Of a stretch of DNA of 22,756 bases, positions 11,330-21,002 are shown in pieces. Every line of letters begins with the position of its first letter. Positions within the stretch are counted from its first letter, which is position 1. Position numbers and translations under genes: made by a program. A model generated the notes under the pieces. That model made no database searches, was not told where the DNA came from, and was given only the letters and a program-made list of their open reading frames with translations. The DNA is taken from the NCBI GenBank assembly GCA_002005505.1, contig MVGU01001441.1:95001-117756 (forward strand). Direction: 5' to 3'. The stretch comes from Botryococcus braunii. Taxonomy: Eukaryota; Chlorophyta; Trebouxiophyceae.

Positions 11330-13468
11330 CAGAGGGGGGCCTGCAGGTCCTGGCAGGCAGGCGCATGGCGGGGTGGGGGTGGTGGGGGAAAGAAGCGGCC
11401 GTGGGGATGCGGAAACCGAAGTCCGCGACGGTGGCAGCAGTCGTGGGACTCGCTGTGATGGGGTGTGTCCCGAGGGTGTCACGCTGAAGAGGTGCGAGAA
11501 GTCTGGGCTGGGGGGGGGTGGGGGGTGGTGGAGGGGGGTGGTAGGAGGGGAGGCAAGTAGCCTGGGGTTGTGAACCTGGGAAAGGGAGGGGGTTGGAAGG
11601 TGCTCAGTGGAAGAGGCGGGGGCTGGCAAGGGTGGAAGGCATGTACCGGGGGCATGGCGCGGCAGGGGGGAAGTGGCTGGGTGGGGGAGGTATTGAATGT
11701 TGGGGTGGGGGGTGTGGAGTGTGTGGACGTGGTGGGTGGGGGGGGGGTGGGTTGGTGGGTAGGGGGTGGGGGTGGTGCGAGGGGGGTGGGGGTGGTGGGG
11801 AGGGGGTGGGGTCGGCCGTGGGGTGTGGAGGAAGGGCGGGGAAAGGCGCGAGGGGATTGGCGTTGCTGGGTTGTGTGCTGAGGGTGCCACGCAGAAGAGT
11901 GCGACAAGTGATGGGATTTGGGGGGAGGGGGGGGAGGACGGGTTGAGGTATTGGGGGTGTTAGAAGGGGGCGTTGGGGGGCCCGGGCCTGGCGTGGGGGC
12001 TTGGGGAGGGGAGGAGGGTGAAAGTTGCATGCATGGGTTAGGTGCCGGGTGGGAATGGTGCATGGATGATGTAGGGCGGTTTGTGAGTTCTGCGCCAGGG
12101 AATTGGGGCTTGTGCGCGGGAGGAGGGCACTTGGGGGACTTGGGGGAGGGATGAGGAACGTCAGGGCTGCAGGGGGGGGGGTGGTAGGGGGGGTGGGTGG
12201 GAGGCAGGTGGACGCAGGTGCGGCAGTAGGGGGGAGTGGAGGGTAGGGGGCGCTAGAGGGAGGGTTTTGTGAGGGAGGTTGTTGGGCGGGGGGGGGGGGC
12301 AGGGGGCGGGGGGGCGGGGTTTTTGCAGCGAGGCGGTGGATGGAGTGGGGACGGTGGCGTCTGGGTCGTGGTGTTGGACGGTGATGTGGGTATGTGGTGC
12401 AGAGGGAAGCCTGCAGGTCGTGGCAGGCGTGCGACCGCCGGTCTGGGGGTGGGCGGTAGCGGCGGCAGACGTGCGACTGGGGAAGCGGAGGTCTGCGCTG
12501 GTGGCAGTAGCTGTGGGATTGGCGCCGCCGGTGTGTGTGCTGAGGGTGCCACGCAGAAGAGGTGCGACAAGTGATGGCATTGGGGGGGGGGGGAGGAGGG
12601 GTCGAGGTATTGGGGTGTTAGAAGGGGGCGTTGCGGGGGTAGGGCCTGGCCTGGGGGCTGGGGGAGGGGGGGGGTGAAAGTTGCATTCATGGGGGAGGTG
12701 CCGGGTGGGAACGATGCATGGATGATGTAGGGCGGTTTGTGAGTTGTGCGGCAGGGGACTGGGCCTCGGCGCGGGAGGAGGGCACTTGGGGTACTTGGGG
12801 TGGGGATGGGGAACGTCAGGGCTGGCCGGGGGGGGTGTGTTGGGGGGAGGCAGGGGGGACGCATAGGTGGCGTAGGGGGTTCGAGGCGGGGGTGGACGTC
12901 TGCAGCAGAGGTTTTGGTGGGGTGGAATGGTTGGGCGTGGCGGACTCCGCCCAGGTAAAGGGGCTTTGTGCAAGACACAGTGTGGGCGGGGAGGCTGGGG
13001 TGGGGGGGGGGGTGGTATGTGGAATGGGGTTGCAGTGTGGAGGCAGTGGTTGGAGTAGGGACGGCCGGATGTGTGTGTTGCTGTTGGTGAGGGAGGTGGG
13101 TATGTGGTGCGGACGGAAGCCCGCTGGCGGTGCCAGGCATGCGACCACTGGTTTGCTGGTGTGCGGAGTCCGCAGTGGGCGTGGGACCGGGGAGGCTGGG
13201 GTCCGCGATGGCGGCAAGAGCCGCGGGGCCGGTGTTGCTGGGGTGGGTGGTGGGGGTTTCGCGCAGAAGAGGTGCGGGAAGTGGTGGGAATGGGGGGTGG
13301 GGGCTGTGGGTTGAGGGAGGGGGTGGTCAGAAGGGGGAGGGGGGGGTTAGGTGCGTGGGGCCAGGGAGGGGAGGGGTTTGAAGGAGCATCCGGGGGGGGG
13401 GAGGGGTCGTGGGGTAATGCTGCACGGAGGATGCAGGAAGGTGGGGTGAGCGAGGGGTGGGGATGAGG
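11330..13468 (+). repeat. tandem repeat of about 656 bp within the G-rich block, 3-4 diverged copies
   Basis: The phrase GA(A/G)CGTCAGGGCTG marks successive units at 12156, 12811 and 13468 (steps of 655 and 657 bp). A second marker, GATGCATGGATGATGTAGGG or its variant GGTGCATGGATGATGTAGGG, occurs near 12057 and 12713. A third, ACGCAGAAGAG.TGCGACAAGTG, occurs near 11888 and 12551, with diverged forms near 11480 and 13263. A fourth, GGAAGCC.GC.GG, occurs near 12405 and 13113, with a related sequence near 11337. The spacing shows a truncated copy between about 11740 and 12156. The repeated marker is not poly-G, so the pattern is not a composition effect. Confidence 0.7.
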
Positions 13469-13710
13469 AGCGTCAGGGCTGCAGGGGGGGTGCAAGTTGC
13501 GGGCTGGTGGGAGGACGGTGTGGCAGTGTGGGGGTTGAGGTGTTGGGTGGCGTCTGCAGGGGAAGTTGGGTTGGGGTGGAAGGGGTGTGGCGCGGGGGGC
13601 AGCGGGGGGTGGGGGGGGGAGGGTGGGGGGAGGTGATGGGTAGGTTGTGGGGGTTGTGGGTAATTGTTGCATGCAGGGGGCGGAGGGAGGTGGTCGTCTG
13701 GGGGATTGCC

Positions 13711-13930
13711 ATGCGTGAGGTGGAACGGGCGGTGAGGCGTGTCTTGGGTTTTGCAGGGGGGAGTGCGCAGGGGATGAAGCAGCGCGGGGTTCCGGACGTT
13801 CCCCCCGCAACGTGTATGGCGGCCTAGAAGGGTGCGTTCTGAAGCTGTTGGTCTTGGGAGAGTGCGTGCTGAGAGGGGGGCGTGCGCATGGAGCGGAACC
13901 GGGGCCGAGGGGTTGAGGCGGGGGTGGGGC
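13711..13930 (+). pseudogene. frame-broken copy of a conserved coding segment
   Basis: An ATG at 13711 starts a frame with normal protein composition (REVERAVRRVLGFAGGSAQ, then MKQRGV) inside the G-rich block. Around 13791-13806 the left arm has one extra C in TTCCGG and one extra C in a C-run compared with the right arm. The short frame between them leads to a stop at 13825-13827 (VPDVPPATCMAA). The right-arm copy stays open. Position, 760 bp upstream of the helicase frame on the same strand, suggests an N-terminal or upstream gene of the same element. Confidence 0.5.
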
Positions 13931-14472
13931 GGGGGGGGGCAGGGGGGAGGGCAGGGGACAGGGTGGGGGGGGCAGGGGGGACGGCGGGGGCCAGGGGTCG
14001 AGTGGGAGGGTGGGCGGGTGGCGTGGATGCAGTGTGGGGGTTGGGGGTCTGGCGGCGTGCGCGTTGTAGGGTAGGGGGAGGGTGGGGCGGGGAGGTGTGC
14101 GGGGCAGGGGTGTGCGTGGGGGGGGGAGGGACTGGTGGGGCGAGTGGGGGGGCGGCGGTGTTACGGAAAGAGGAGTGGCAGGGTTTGTCGTGAAGGTGGC
14201 AGTGGTGGCGGGGGTGTGCGGCAGCAATGGGGAGGGGTGGGGGGGAGCGGAAGAAGGGGGCTATGGTTTGGGCGGGGGGGGGGTGGGGGGGAGGTGGCTG
14301 GGGGCAGGTAAGGGTGGTGGAGGGAGGGGGAGGGAATGTGGGGTTGAGGGCGTGGTTGTGGCGGTGTGTAGGGTTGGCGTGTGCGCGGGGGGGGGGGGTG
14401 GTAGGAGGGGAGGGCAGGGAGGGGTGTGCTGGGGGGGCGGGGGGAGGGGGGGGTGTGTGTTGAGGAAGAGGT

Positions 14473-16019
14473 GTGTATCACAGCAGTGTGGGTGACGCGT
14501 TCGTGTGTGGCAGGTTGGGGCCGGAACCGGTGGTGTCAGTGGACGTGGCATCGTACCGCATGCTGCATGTCCATAGGCGTGTGTTTTTGGGAGGGGCTGG
14601 GGGGTACGGCAAGAGTTATTTCATGACGAAGCACATATTGTCGGCATTATTGATGATGCACAGCCGTAAGGAAGTTGGGATTACTGCCATGACCAATGAC
14701 GCGGCTGCCAGTATTGGCGGGTGTACGTTACACAGTTGGATGGGGATCGGTCTGGGGAATGGAACTGCAGATGCTTTGGTCGCCGGGATGTCTCGGGCAG
14801 CTAAGGCCCGGTTAGTACGTGCGAAGGTGTTGGTGGTGGAGGAGGCGGCAATGTTGGAAGCGGACTTGGCCGATCGTATTGACGCTGTGTTACGGATAGT
14901 TCGGAAGAGCGACCATGTGTGGGGGGGGGGGGTTGAAGATGTTGTTGTGTGGTGATTTCCCGCAGCTGGGCCCGGTGGGGCACTTGAAACGTGTGGGAGA
15001 TGATACCTATGAGCAAGGGATCATTAAGTATTTGTTTGAGTCTCGAGCGTGGGATGAATCGGGGTTTAAAATGTATTGTATGTTAGTATCACACCGGTAC
15101 CCCCAAGGTAGCAAGTACTGGGAGGTGCTGACCGAAATTAGGGAGGCCGAGTTTGTGACTGGGAGGTTGTACGATTTATTAGACGAACGCATAGAGTCGG
15201 CTGTGAAGGAGCCGTGTCCTGAGGCGGGGCCTGGGTGTTTTACTTGATGAACACGCGGTGGGAGGTTGAGAAATTCTGCAAGGAGAAACAGCGGGCGTTG
15301 GACGGTGAAGGGGTTTATTTAGGGCTGTGGATCGGGGGCGAAAGCGAAGGATATATCGACGTGAGGTAGGGGATGTGTAAGAGCAGCGTGAGGATGACAG
15401 TGACTGTTACGGGAATGAGTGGGGGGCTCAGCAGTCCTGCTTTAAGAAGTGCAAGGGGCGAATGCTGCTGGTTCTGAAGAAGGGGGACCCGGTGGTGGCT
15501 GTTTCTGCTGTGGATGAGGTTCCGAATGGTAGTGTCCGGTGGGTGAGAGGTTTTGTTCGTGCCTCTCTGCCGAGTGGCCGTCCGACTGGGCGGATGGGGT
15601 TGGATTATCGTCGCTGTGGGATTGATGATGTTGCGTTTGTTGAAGATTGGAAGTATGTTGGCAGCGTAGGGTGTGAAGATGCTAGTGGGGTAGTTGACGG
15701 CGCGTGGCCTGTTGTGGAATTTGTGGTGAAAGGGGAGAGGGTGAAGAAGACGGTGCCGCCGAAATTGATGATTGTCGAGGGTGCCGACGGGGAGGTTGTG
15801 TGTTGTCGTTTTCAGGTACCTTTGTTACTGGCGTACGCGTTCACTGTGCACCGTGTGCAGGGCAGGGGTGCCCTGACTGTTGTGTATAACATGTCCCGCA
15901 TTTTTGATGCGGGGTAGTTTTATACAGCTGCAAGTCGGGGGGGTGAGTGGGAGCGGCTGTGGTTATTGGGTACTCTGAAGGAAGGGGCAAGGTTGAATGA
16001 CCCTGTAGCGCGCCGGTAG
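14473..16019 (+). pseudogene. PIF1-like SF1B DNA helicase, left-arm copy
   Basis: Helicase motifs appear in order. Walker A is GGAGGYGKSY (Lys codon 14611). The Ia-like part is ITAMTNDAAASIGG followed by TLHSWMGIGLG. Walker B is VLVVEEAAML (14827-14856). Motif III is LLCGDFPQLGPV (14942-14977). Next comes an ESRAWDESGF region, then KKGDPVVAVSAVDEVP, and the PIF1 signature PLLLAYAFTVHRVQG (about 15812-15856) followed by FYTAASRGGEW. These motifs fit the PIF1/Helitron helicase branch; Walker B has Glu where Asp is usual. The copy is broken: a shift in a poly-G run near 14925, single-base losses near 15233 and 15311, TAA at 15378-15380 and TAG at 15915-15917. Beyond that TAG the same frame runs on to a natural-looking C-terminus (LKEGARLNDPVARR) and TAG at 16017-16019. 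The first frame has no ATG at its start (GTG at 14473), so the N-terminus is unresolved. Such helicases unwind DNA 5' to 3' during replication or transposition. Confidence 0.85.
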
Positions 16020-17174
16020 GCAGACGGTGCCGGGGCTCGTCCCCGCACGTGCCGGGCGGTACATTGGTACTGGGTGTAGCCTCGTAGGCTCGCACAGTAT
16101 ATGGTATGGTGTTCGGACCATACTAGCACTTTCGTCGGTGCAGGGCCATCCTTTCCAAGAATATTACATTTTGGTGGCCCATATCCAAGTCGGTGGACTT
16201 GCGATGTTGGTTGTTGATCCCGCTTGACGCTTAAGTGTGTCTTGCGGATGGTGTCGATGCTTAAGTGTGTCTTCGTTGCTGCCTGTCGTCCTATTTGGGT
16301 TGTTTCCCACTAGATCGAAGGATCAACAACACCTTGGTATCACCTTCACGGACTTTGGTTGGGAGAATCCGTTCTTCGCACCCATATAAGTTCGGATGAC
16401 GGGGATGGTTCTGGCCTACGAAGGTCGACGCCAAGCTTGGTGTGTGGATCCAAGCAAGAAAGTTCGGATTTTTCTGTAATCTTTCTAATGGCGTTTGGCT
16501 CCGCCGTTTCCGTGGGGACGGTGGGGGAGGAAGGTGGCACTTCACGATGGTGAGTGTGCGCTTCCCCTCGTTTGGTTTGCTTTGGGTTGCTAATCCTTTG
16601 CAATTGTTTTTCAACTTGCATTGCCTTAATGAAACTTTGGTGTTTCGAGCATATCGTTGGGGTTTCGGTGGTAAAGTGTCAACTTTTCCGGATGCCGATC
16701 TTACACGGATATGACGAGGTCTTGCTTTGTTGATTGGCGCCGAGAAGCATGGAGCTGAAAATACTTTCTATTTTCACAGTCTCTTTTAGTGCTCGGTTTG
16801 CTTAGTACTGCATTTATGGGGCCGTTGGAAAATGCCATAAATGTGGATTGAGCTTTGCATGCTGGTTTTGCTTCCATCATTGCATAATGAAGGATTTGTT
16901 CTTTTGTGTTGCGGCACATTAGACACTTCTTTTGTCTGCCTGGCCCAGTTGCCTCTGCTCCTTGCCTGGCATTGGTCCATAGACCCGTTCACCACGTGGG
17001 CCTCGTGGTGGGCAACGTGTCTCTGGGGGAGGAGAGAGGGAGAGAGGAAGCTTACGCTGGATAGTGAGAAGAGAAAGAGAGATGAGGCTTACGTTGGGAG
17101 GTGAGAGCTGTGTACCCCATAGGGGAGTGACCATATGATGACGGCCTTTGGCTGATGGTTGACTCCAAAACCCT
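16005..17174. other. left-arm-only segment of 1170 bp
   Basis: The right arm passes directly from ...GAATGACCCT to CGTGTTTTGGAG..., while the left arm has this segment between the two. The sequence ACCCT occurs at both borders (16000-16004 and 17170-17174). The helicase frame reads four more codons and a stop into this segment, so it is probably the original 3' flank, removed from the right arm by deletion between the ACCCT copies. No terminal inverted repeats are seen, which argues against a classical transposon insertion. Inside are a purine-rich stretch (17015-17105) and a direct repeat at 16226-16273. I see no convincing gene. Confidence 0.8.
16226..16273 (+). repeat. 18-bp direct repeat, 30-bp spacing
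   Basis: GA(C/T)GCTTAAGTGTGTCTT occurs at 16226-16243 and 16256-16273 with one mismatch, about 210 bp past the helicase stop. Its role, if any, is unknown. Confidence 0.6.
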
Positions 17175-17186
17175 CGTGTTTTGGAG
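17163..17186. other. 9-bp stem hairpin at the arm breakpoint
   Basis: CTCCAAAAC and GTTTTGGAG form a perfect 9-bp stem around a 6-base loop. The right border of the left-only segment (17174) lies in the loop. The right arm keeps only one half of this structure, in line with a break at a hairpin. Confidence 0.6.
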
Positions 17187-17458
17187 TTTCAGAGGCAGAT
17201 TAGGTGGACTGGGATATATAACCCGCGTGAGGATGGCGTTTCCAGTGTGGTGGACAGCGTTGACGCGGAAGTGATATTTGTTCCTAGTCAGTCCCCCGCA
17301 GCATTGTAGGGATCCAGGTCGGGATCGGGAAGTTCTTCTCCACGGCTGTGTATGGCTGGATTACCGGTACTACCGGGCCTCGATTCGGGGTCCCCGAACT
17401 GACAATTCTTGGTTCGGTGCCATATTGGCTATGATTTGCACGCGTGTGGGTGCGTGCC

Positions 17459-17460
<2 letters not shown>

Positions 17461-17524
<64 letters not shown>

Positions 17525-17543
17525 TGTGTGTGTGTGTGTGTGA
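17461..17543. repeat. (GT)n microsatellite, left arm
   Basis: An 83-bp GT tract with a single TGTATG interruption near its 3' end. The mirror tract in the right arm (18263-18358) has the matching interruption, so the tract predates the arm duplication and has since changed length. Confidence 0.95.
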
Positions 17544-17715
17544 GGAAAATGGAAGACTATCACTGGAGAATCCGAAAAACTCCTTGATTTTCCCGACCTT
17601 TGGCGAAAATGCCTTACCTCGAGGCCCTTCACGAGCCTCCCGTGGGGACTGTCAAGATTTCCGACAAGAGGCAGTACCGGATGCAATCCCTTTTTTCCCA
17701 ACAACTTTTACAGTG

Positions 17716-18084
17716 ATACACTACAGTGGGTGGAACTTCTACAGGGGGTGGCTGTGTCCCTGTAAGTGACTACCGTGACGGTTCATGCTAGCCCAAAATC
17801 TGCCTGGGGGATATCCTGAGCGATGTAGATGTAAATCTTCAGGGCCTACTAATGACCCAACTTAAAGGTACAGTTTACAGATACCTCGGTATGCGGGTGC
17901 CGTTGGGTAGAACTCGGTGCGAGGCGATGGGAGTTCCAATCTTGCGAGGGCACTGCATATCGGCGTCGAATTCTGAGCCCTTATTAGCCATCTACTGGGT
18001 ACGAGCGAGGACGCTCGGACGGGGAGGAGGGGGAGAAGGGGGAACCTTTCCATAACGAGAGCCGAATCGGGTCAACTTTCTGTC
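17716..18084. other. spacer at the centre of the inverted repeat
   Basis: About 370 bp separate the two arms. An open frame on the plus strand (17852-18055, extendable leftwards to about 17790) reads NLQGLLMTQLKGTVYRYLGM and then REGH-like sequence, ending in a G-rich tail. The phrase YRYLGM loosely recalls a reverse-transcriptase segment, but it is too short to claim. No palindrome, RNA gene or repeat is seen here. Confidence 0.6.
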
Positions 18085-18259
18085 ACTGCCAAGGTAGAAG
18101 CTGTTGGGAAAAAAGGGATTGCATCGGGGACTGCCTCTTGTCGGAAATCTTGACAGTCCCCGGGGGAGGCTCGTGAAGGGCCTCGAGGTAAGGCATTTTC
18201 GCCAAATGTCGGGAAAATCAAGGAGTTTTTGGGATTCTCCAGTGATATTTTTCCTTTTT

Positions 18260-18360
<101 letters not shown>

Positions 18361-18668
18361 GGCACGCACCCACACGCGTGCAAATCACAGCCAACATGGC
18401 ACCGAACCAAGAATTGTCAGTTCGGGGACCCCGAATCGAGGCCCCGTAGTACCGGTAATCCAGCCATACACAGCCGTGGAGAAGAACTTCCCGATCCCGA
18501 CCTGGATCCCTACAATGCTGCAGGGACTGACTAGGAACAAATATCACTTCCGCGTCAACGCCGTCCACCACACTGGAAACGCCATCCTCACGCGGGTTAT
18601 ATATCCAGTCCACCTAATCTGCCTCTGAAACTCCAAAACACGAGGGTCATTCAACCTTGCCCCTTCCT

Positions 18669-20110
18669 TCAGAGTACCCAATAACCACAGCCGCTCCCAC
18701 TCACCCCCCGACTTGCAGCAGTATAAAACTGCCCCGCAGCAAAAATGCGGGACATGTTATACACAACAGTCAGGGCACCCCTGCCCTGCACACGGTGCAC
18801 AGTGAACGCGTACGCCAGTAACAAAGGTACCTGAAAACGACAACACACAACCTCCCCGTCGGCACCCTCAACAATCATCAATTTCGGCGGCACCGTCTTC
18901 TTCACCCTCTCCCCTTTCACCACAAATTCCACAACAGGCCACGCGCCGTCAACTACCCCACTAGCATCTTCACACCCTACGCTGCCAACATACTTCCAAT
19001 CTTCAACAAACGCAACATCCTCAATCCCACAGCGACGATAATCCAACCCCATCCGCCCAGTCGGACGGCCACTCGGCAGAGAGGCACGAACAAAACCTCT
19101 CACCCACCCGACACTGCCATGGGGAACCTCATCCACAGCAGAAACAGCCACCACCGGGTCCCCCTTCTTCAGAACCAGCAGCATTCGCCCCTTGCACTTC
19201 TTAAAGCAGGACTGCTGAGCCCCCCACTTATTCCCGTACCAGTCACTGTCATCCTCACGCTGCTCTTGCACATCCCCTACCTCACGTCGATATATCCTTC
19301 GCTTTCGCCCCCGATCCACAGCCCTAAATAAACCCCCTTCACCGTCCAACGCCCGCTGTTTCTCCTTGCAGAATTTCTCAACCTCCCACCGCGTGTTCAT
19401 CAAGTAAAACACCCCAGGCCCCGCCTCAGGACACGGCTCCTTCACAGCCGACTCTATGCGTTCGTCTAATAAATCGTACAACCTCCCAGTCACAAACTCG
19501 GCCTCCCTAATTTCGGTCAGCACCTCCCAGTACTTGCTACCTTGGGGTACCGGTGTGATACTAACATACAATACATTTTAAACCCCGATTCATCCCACGC
19601 TCGAGACTCAAACAAATACTTAATGGGCCCTTGCTCATAGATATCATCTTCCACACGTTTCAAGTGCCCCACCGGGCCCAGCTGCGGGAAATCACCACAC
19701 AACAACATCTTCAACCCCCCCCCCCCCACACACACACATGGTCGCTCTTCCGAACTATCCGTAACACAGCGTCAATACGATCGGCCAAGTCCGCTTCCAA
19801 CATTGCCGCCTCCTCCACCACCAACACCTTCGCACGTACTAACCGGGCCTTAGCTGCCCGAGACATCCCGGCGACCAAAGCATCTGCAGTTCCATTCCCC
19901 AGACCGATCCCCATCCAACTGTGTAACGTACACCCGCCAATACTGGCAGCCGCGTCATTGGTCATGGCAGTAATCCAACTTCTTACGGCTGTGCATCATC
20001 AATAATGCGACAATATGTGCTTCGTCATGAAATAACTCTTGCCGTACCCCCAGCCCTCCAAAACACACGCCTATAGACATGCAGCATGCGTACGACGCCC
20101 TCACTGACCC
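18669..20110 (-). pseudogene. PIF1-like SF1B DNA helicase, right-arm copy
   Basis: The same helicase as at 14473-16019, read leftwards. The C-terminal 300 codons (19571-18669) are one open frame that keeps the Gln of the GQFYTAASRG motif, where the left copy has TAG, and keeps the Gln codon that is TAA in the left copy. Breaks differ from the left copy. One C is missing in the run at 19544-19547. A G-run of 6 instead of 7 (18704-18709) diverts the end into VSGSGCGYWVL. A shift lies in the poly-G run near 19717-19730, and several one-base contractions break 19960-20060, where the Walker A region lies. The native last codons are also missing because the arm is joined to other sequence at 18647. 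Walker B (VLVVEEAAML) and motif III are intact in separate frames. Each copy is thus open where the other is broken in places. Confidence 0.85.
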
Positions 20111-20652
20111 CCCCCCCCCCCCCGCGCCCCACACTGCTGATACACACCTCTTCCACACACCCTGTTAGAAAAATGGACACTAACATGTATACCTTAGGTA
20201 TTTCTTCAACATGTTGGGTCATTTCATATTAGCATGTTTGTGAGCCACATCAATTCATTTCAAGGGTTTATATACTTAGAATGCTCTTAAACAATAAGGT
20301 ACAATCTTAGTTCACTTGGGTGTGTTTGTACTGTATGTACTTTAGGTAATTGACACTCATAGTGGTTTATAGAGGCCCTGGTACAATTTCAGGCTGTTTT
20401 CTGTAAGGTATACTATCCGGATCTCATCGATCTGAACTTAATCTGCTCCTTGTGTTGATTCGAGTTGTATCGGTGGTGATTAAAGTTTCGAGTCACTTAG
20501 ATTCGGATTAGCATCGACCGAATCGTAGTCATCGACGACATGCGAATCATGAGTACATTGAATCAGGCATATACTGAGCATCAAACTGATGCCGACCTCT
20601 AAATCTGGAGTTGCAACCTGTCAGGAGGCTAATAAATGAGTAGTCTCCTTAG

Positions 20653-20660
20653 TATAAATA
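20653..20660 (+). promoter_or_regulatory. TATA box upstream of the 112-bp duplication
   Basis: TATAAATA lies 30 bp before the first base of the 112-bp repeat, the usual distance between a TATA box and a pol II start site. The repeat would then begin at the transcription start, as the R region of an LTR does. Confidence 0.4.
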
Positions 20661-20682
20661 GGAAGTGCCCAAAGGTCAGTCA

Positions 20683-20945
20683 GTCTTGAGTGCCCTTATC
20701 AAGCTCCTGTCCCGTTTGCTTGGTCGTGTTTTGTCCACTTCCACAAAGCTTTTGTTGGGTACAGTTCACTTCCTCAAAGAGTGTGAGTTACAGGTAAATG
20801 CAACATCATTAGATTAGTAGTTATTGTAACAAAGTCTTGAGTGCCCTTATCAAGCTCCTGTCCCGTTTGCTTGGTCGTGTTTCGTCCACTTCCACAAAGC
20901 TTTTGTTGGGTACAGTTCACTTACTCAAAGAGTGTGAGTTACAGG
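20683..20945 (+). repeat. 112-bp direct duplication with 39-bp spacer
   Basis: Copy 1 (20683-20794) and copy 2 (20834-20945) both run from GTCTTGAGTGCCC to GAGTTACAGG and differ at two positions by my reading. Copy 1 is followed by TAAATG, so its end reads CAG/GTAAAT, a good match to a splice donor. Copy 2 is followed by ATTTAT and lacks it. Confidence 0.9.
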
Positions 20946-21002
20946 ATTTATATTCCAATTCCAAATTCTACAAATTCTATTTTGATGATGCCATTACGCT
21001 AA

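Larger units (their letters stand above)
10640..14460. repeat. extreme G-rich low-complexity block
   Basis: Nearly 4 kb of the plus strand is dominated by runs of 4-12 G separated by one to a few bases, giving dense G-quadruplex potential. Long Gly/Trp/Arg-rich frames on the plus strand and Pro-rich frames on the minus strand (one of 688 codons, 12161-14227) follow from this composition and should not be read as genes. Only one part, 13711-13930, looks coding. The right arm carries the C-rich mirror image at 21003-22756. Confidence 0.9.
7910..16019 (+). mobile_element. candidate recombinase-PIF1 helicase element (5' limit unknown)
   Basis: Tyrosine recombinase, unknown ORF, G-rich block and PIF1-like helicase lie on one strand with a shared G/T-rich sense-strand bias. 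A recombinase plus a helicase is a sensible gene set for a DNA element that excises and integrates by strand exchange. Established comparators are Crypton-type and Starship-type tyrosine-recombinase elements, and polinton-like elements that carry integrase-helicase sets. I could not find element ends: the 3' end of the helicase runs into 16005-17174 without a visible terminal repeat, and coding debris upstream to 5.1 kb may belong too. Whether all pieces are one element is inference. Confidence 0.5.
12494..17715 (+). repeat. left arm of giant imperfect inverted repeat
   Basis: Reading the right arm in reverse complement from 22756 down to 18085 reproduces this interval in order: repeat markers of the G-rich block, the 13711 coding segment, the helicase gene, the (GT)n block and its flanks up to CCAACA near 17703. 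In the helicase part I count about 11 substitutions and 3 single-base indels over about 830 bp (about 98% identity). Parts of the G-rich block diverge more. The arm includes 1170 bp (16005-17174) that the right arm lacks. The left limit is set only by the window edge of the right arm, so the true arm may start further left. Confidence 0.92.
20161..21002. mobile_element. right-arm-only AT-rich insertion, possibly LTR-derived
   Basis: At the matching point of the left arm (about 14450) poly-G sequence joins directly to GTGTGT..GAAGAGG. Here about 840 bp of balanced to AT-rich sequence intervenes. It begins CCTGTTAGAAAAATGG and contains a TATA box (20653-20660) and a 112-bp direct duplication starting 30 bp after it. 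The opening TGTTAG and a TTACA at the end of each 112-bp copy recall LTR ends (TG..CA), but no target-site duplication, primer-binding site or second LTR is visible. A truncated solo LTR or a duplicated promoter/leader fragment are the best readings. No gene is supported. Confidence 0.6.

Noticed and set aside
10389..14227. Minus-strand Pro-rich frames, the longest 688 codons
   Set aside because: They are the antisense of poly-G DNA. Length comes from the absence of T/A-rich stop codons, and they run antisense to the helicase-side genes.
16005..17174. Left-only segment as a transposon with 5-bp target duplication
   Set aside because: ACCCT flanks it, but there are no terminal inverted repeats and the helicase C-terminus reads into it, so deletion from the other arm explains it better.
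17340..17420. tRNA-like arm around GGGCCTCGATTCGGGGTCCCC
   Set aside because: Only a loose T-arm resemblance; no acceptor, D or anticodon arms could be placed.
17790..18055. Reverse-transcriptase fragment in the spacer (YRYLGM)
   Set aside because: One short motif without neighbouring catalytic residues is not enough, and the frame ends in G-rich sequence.
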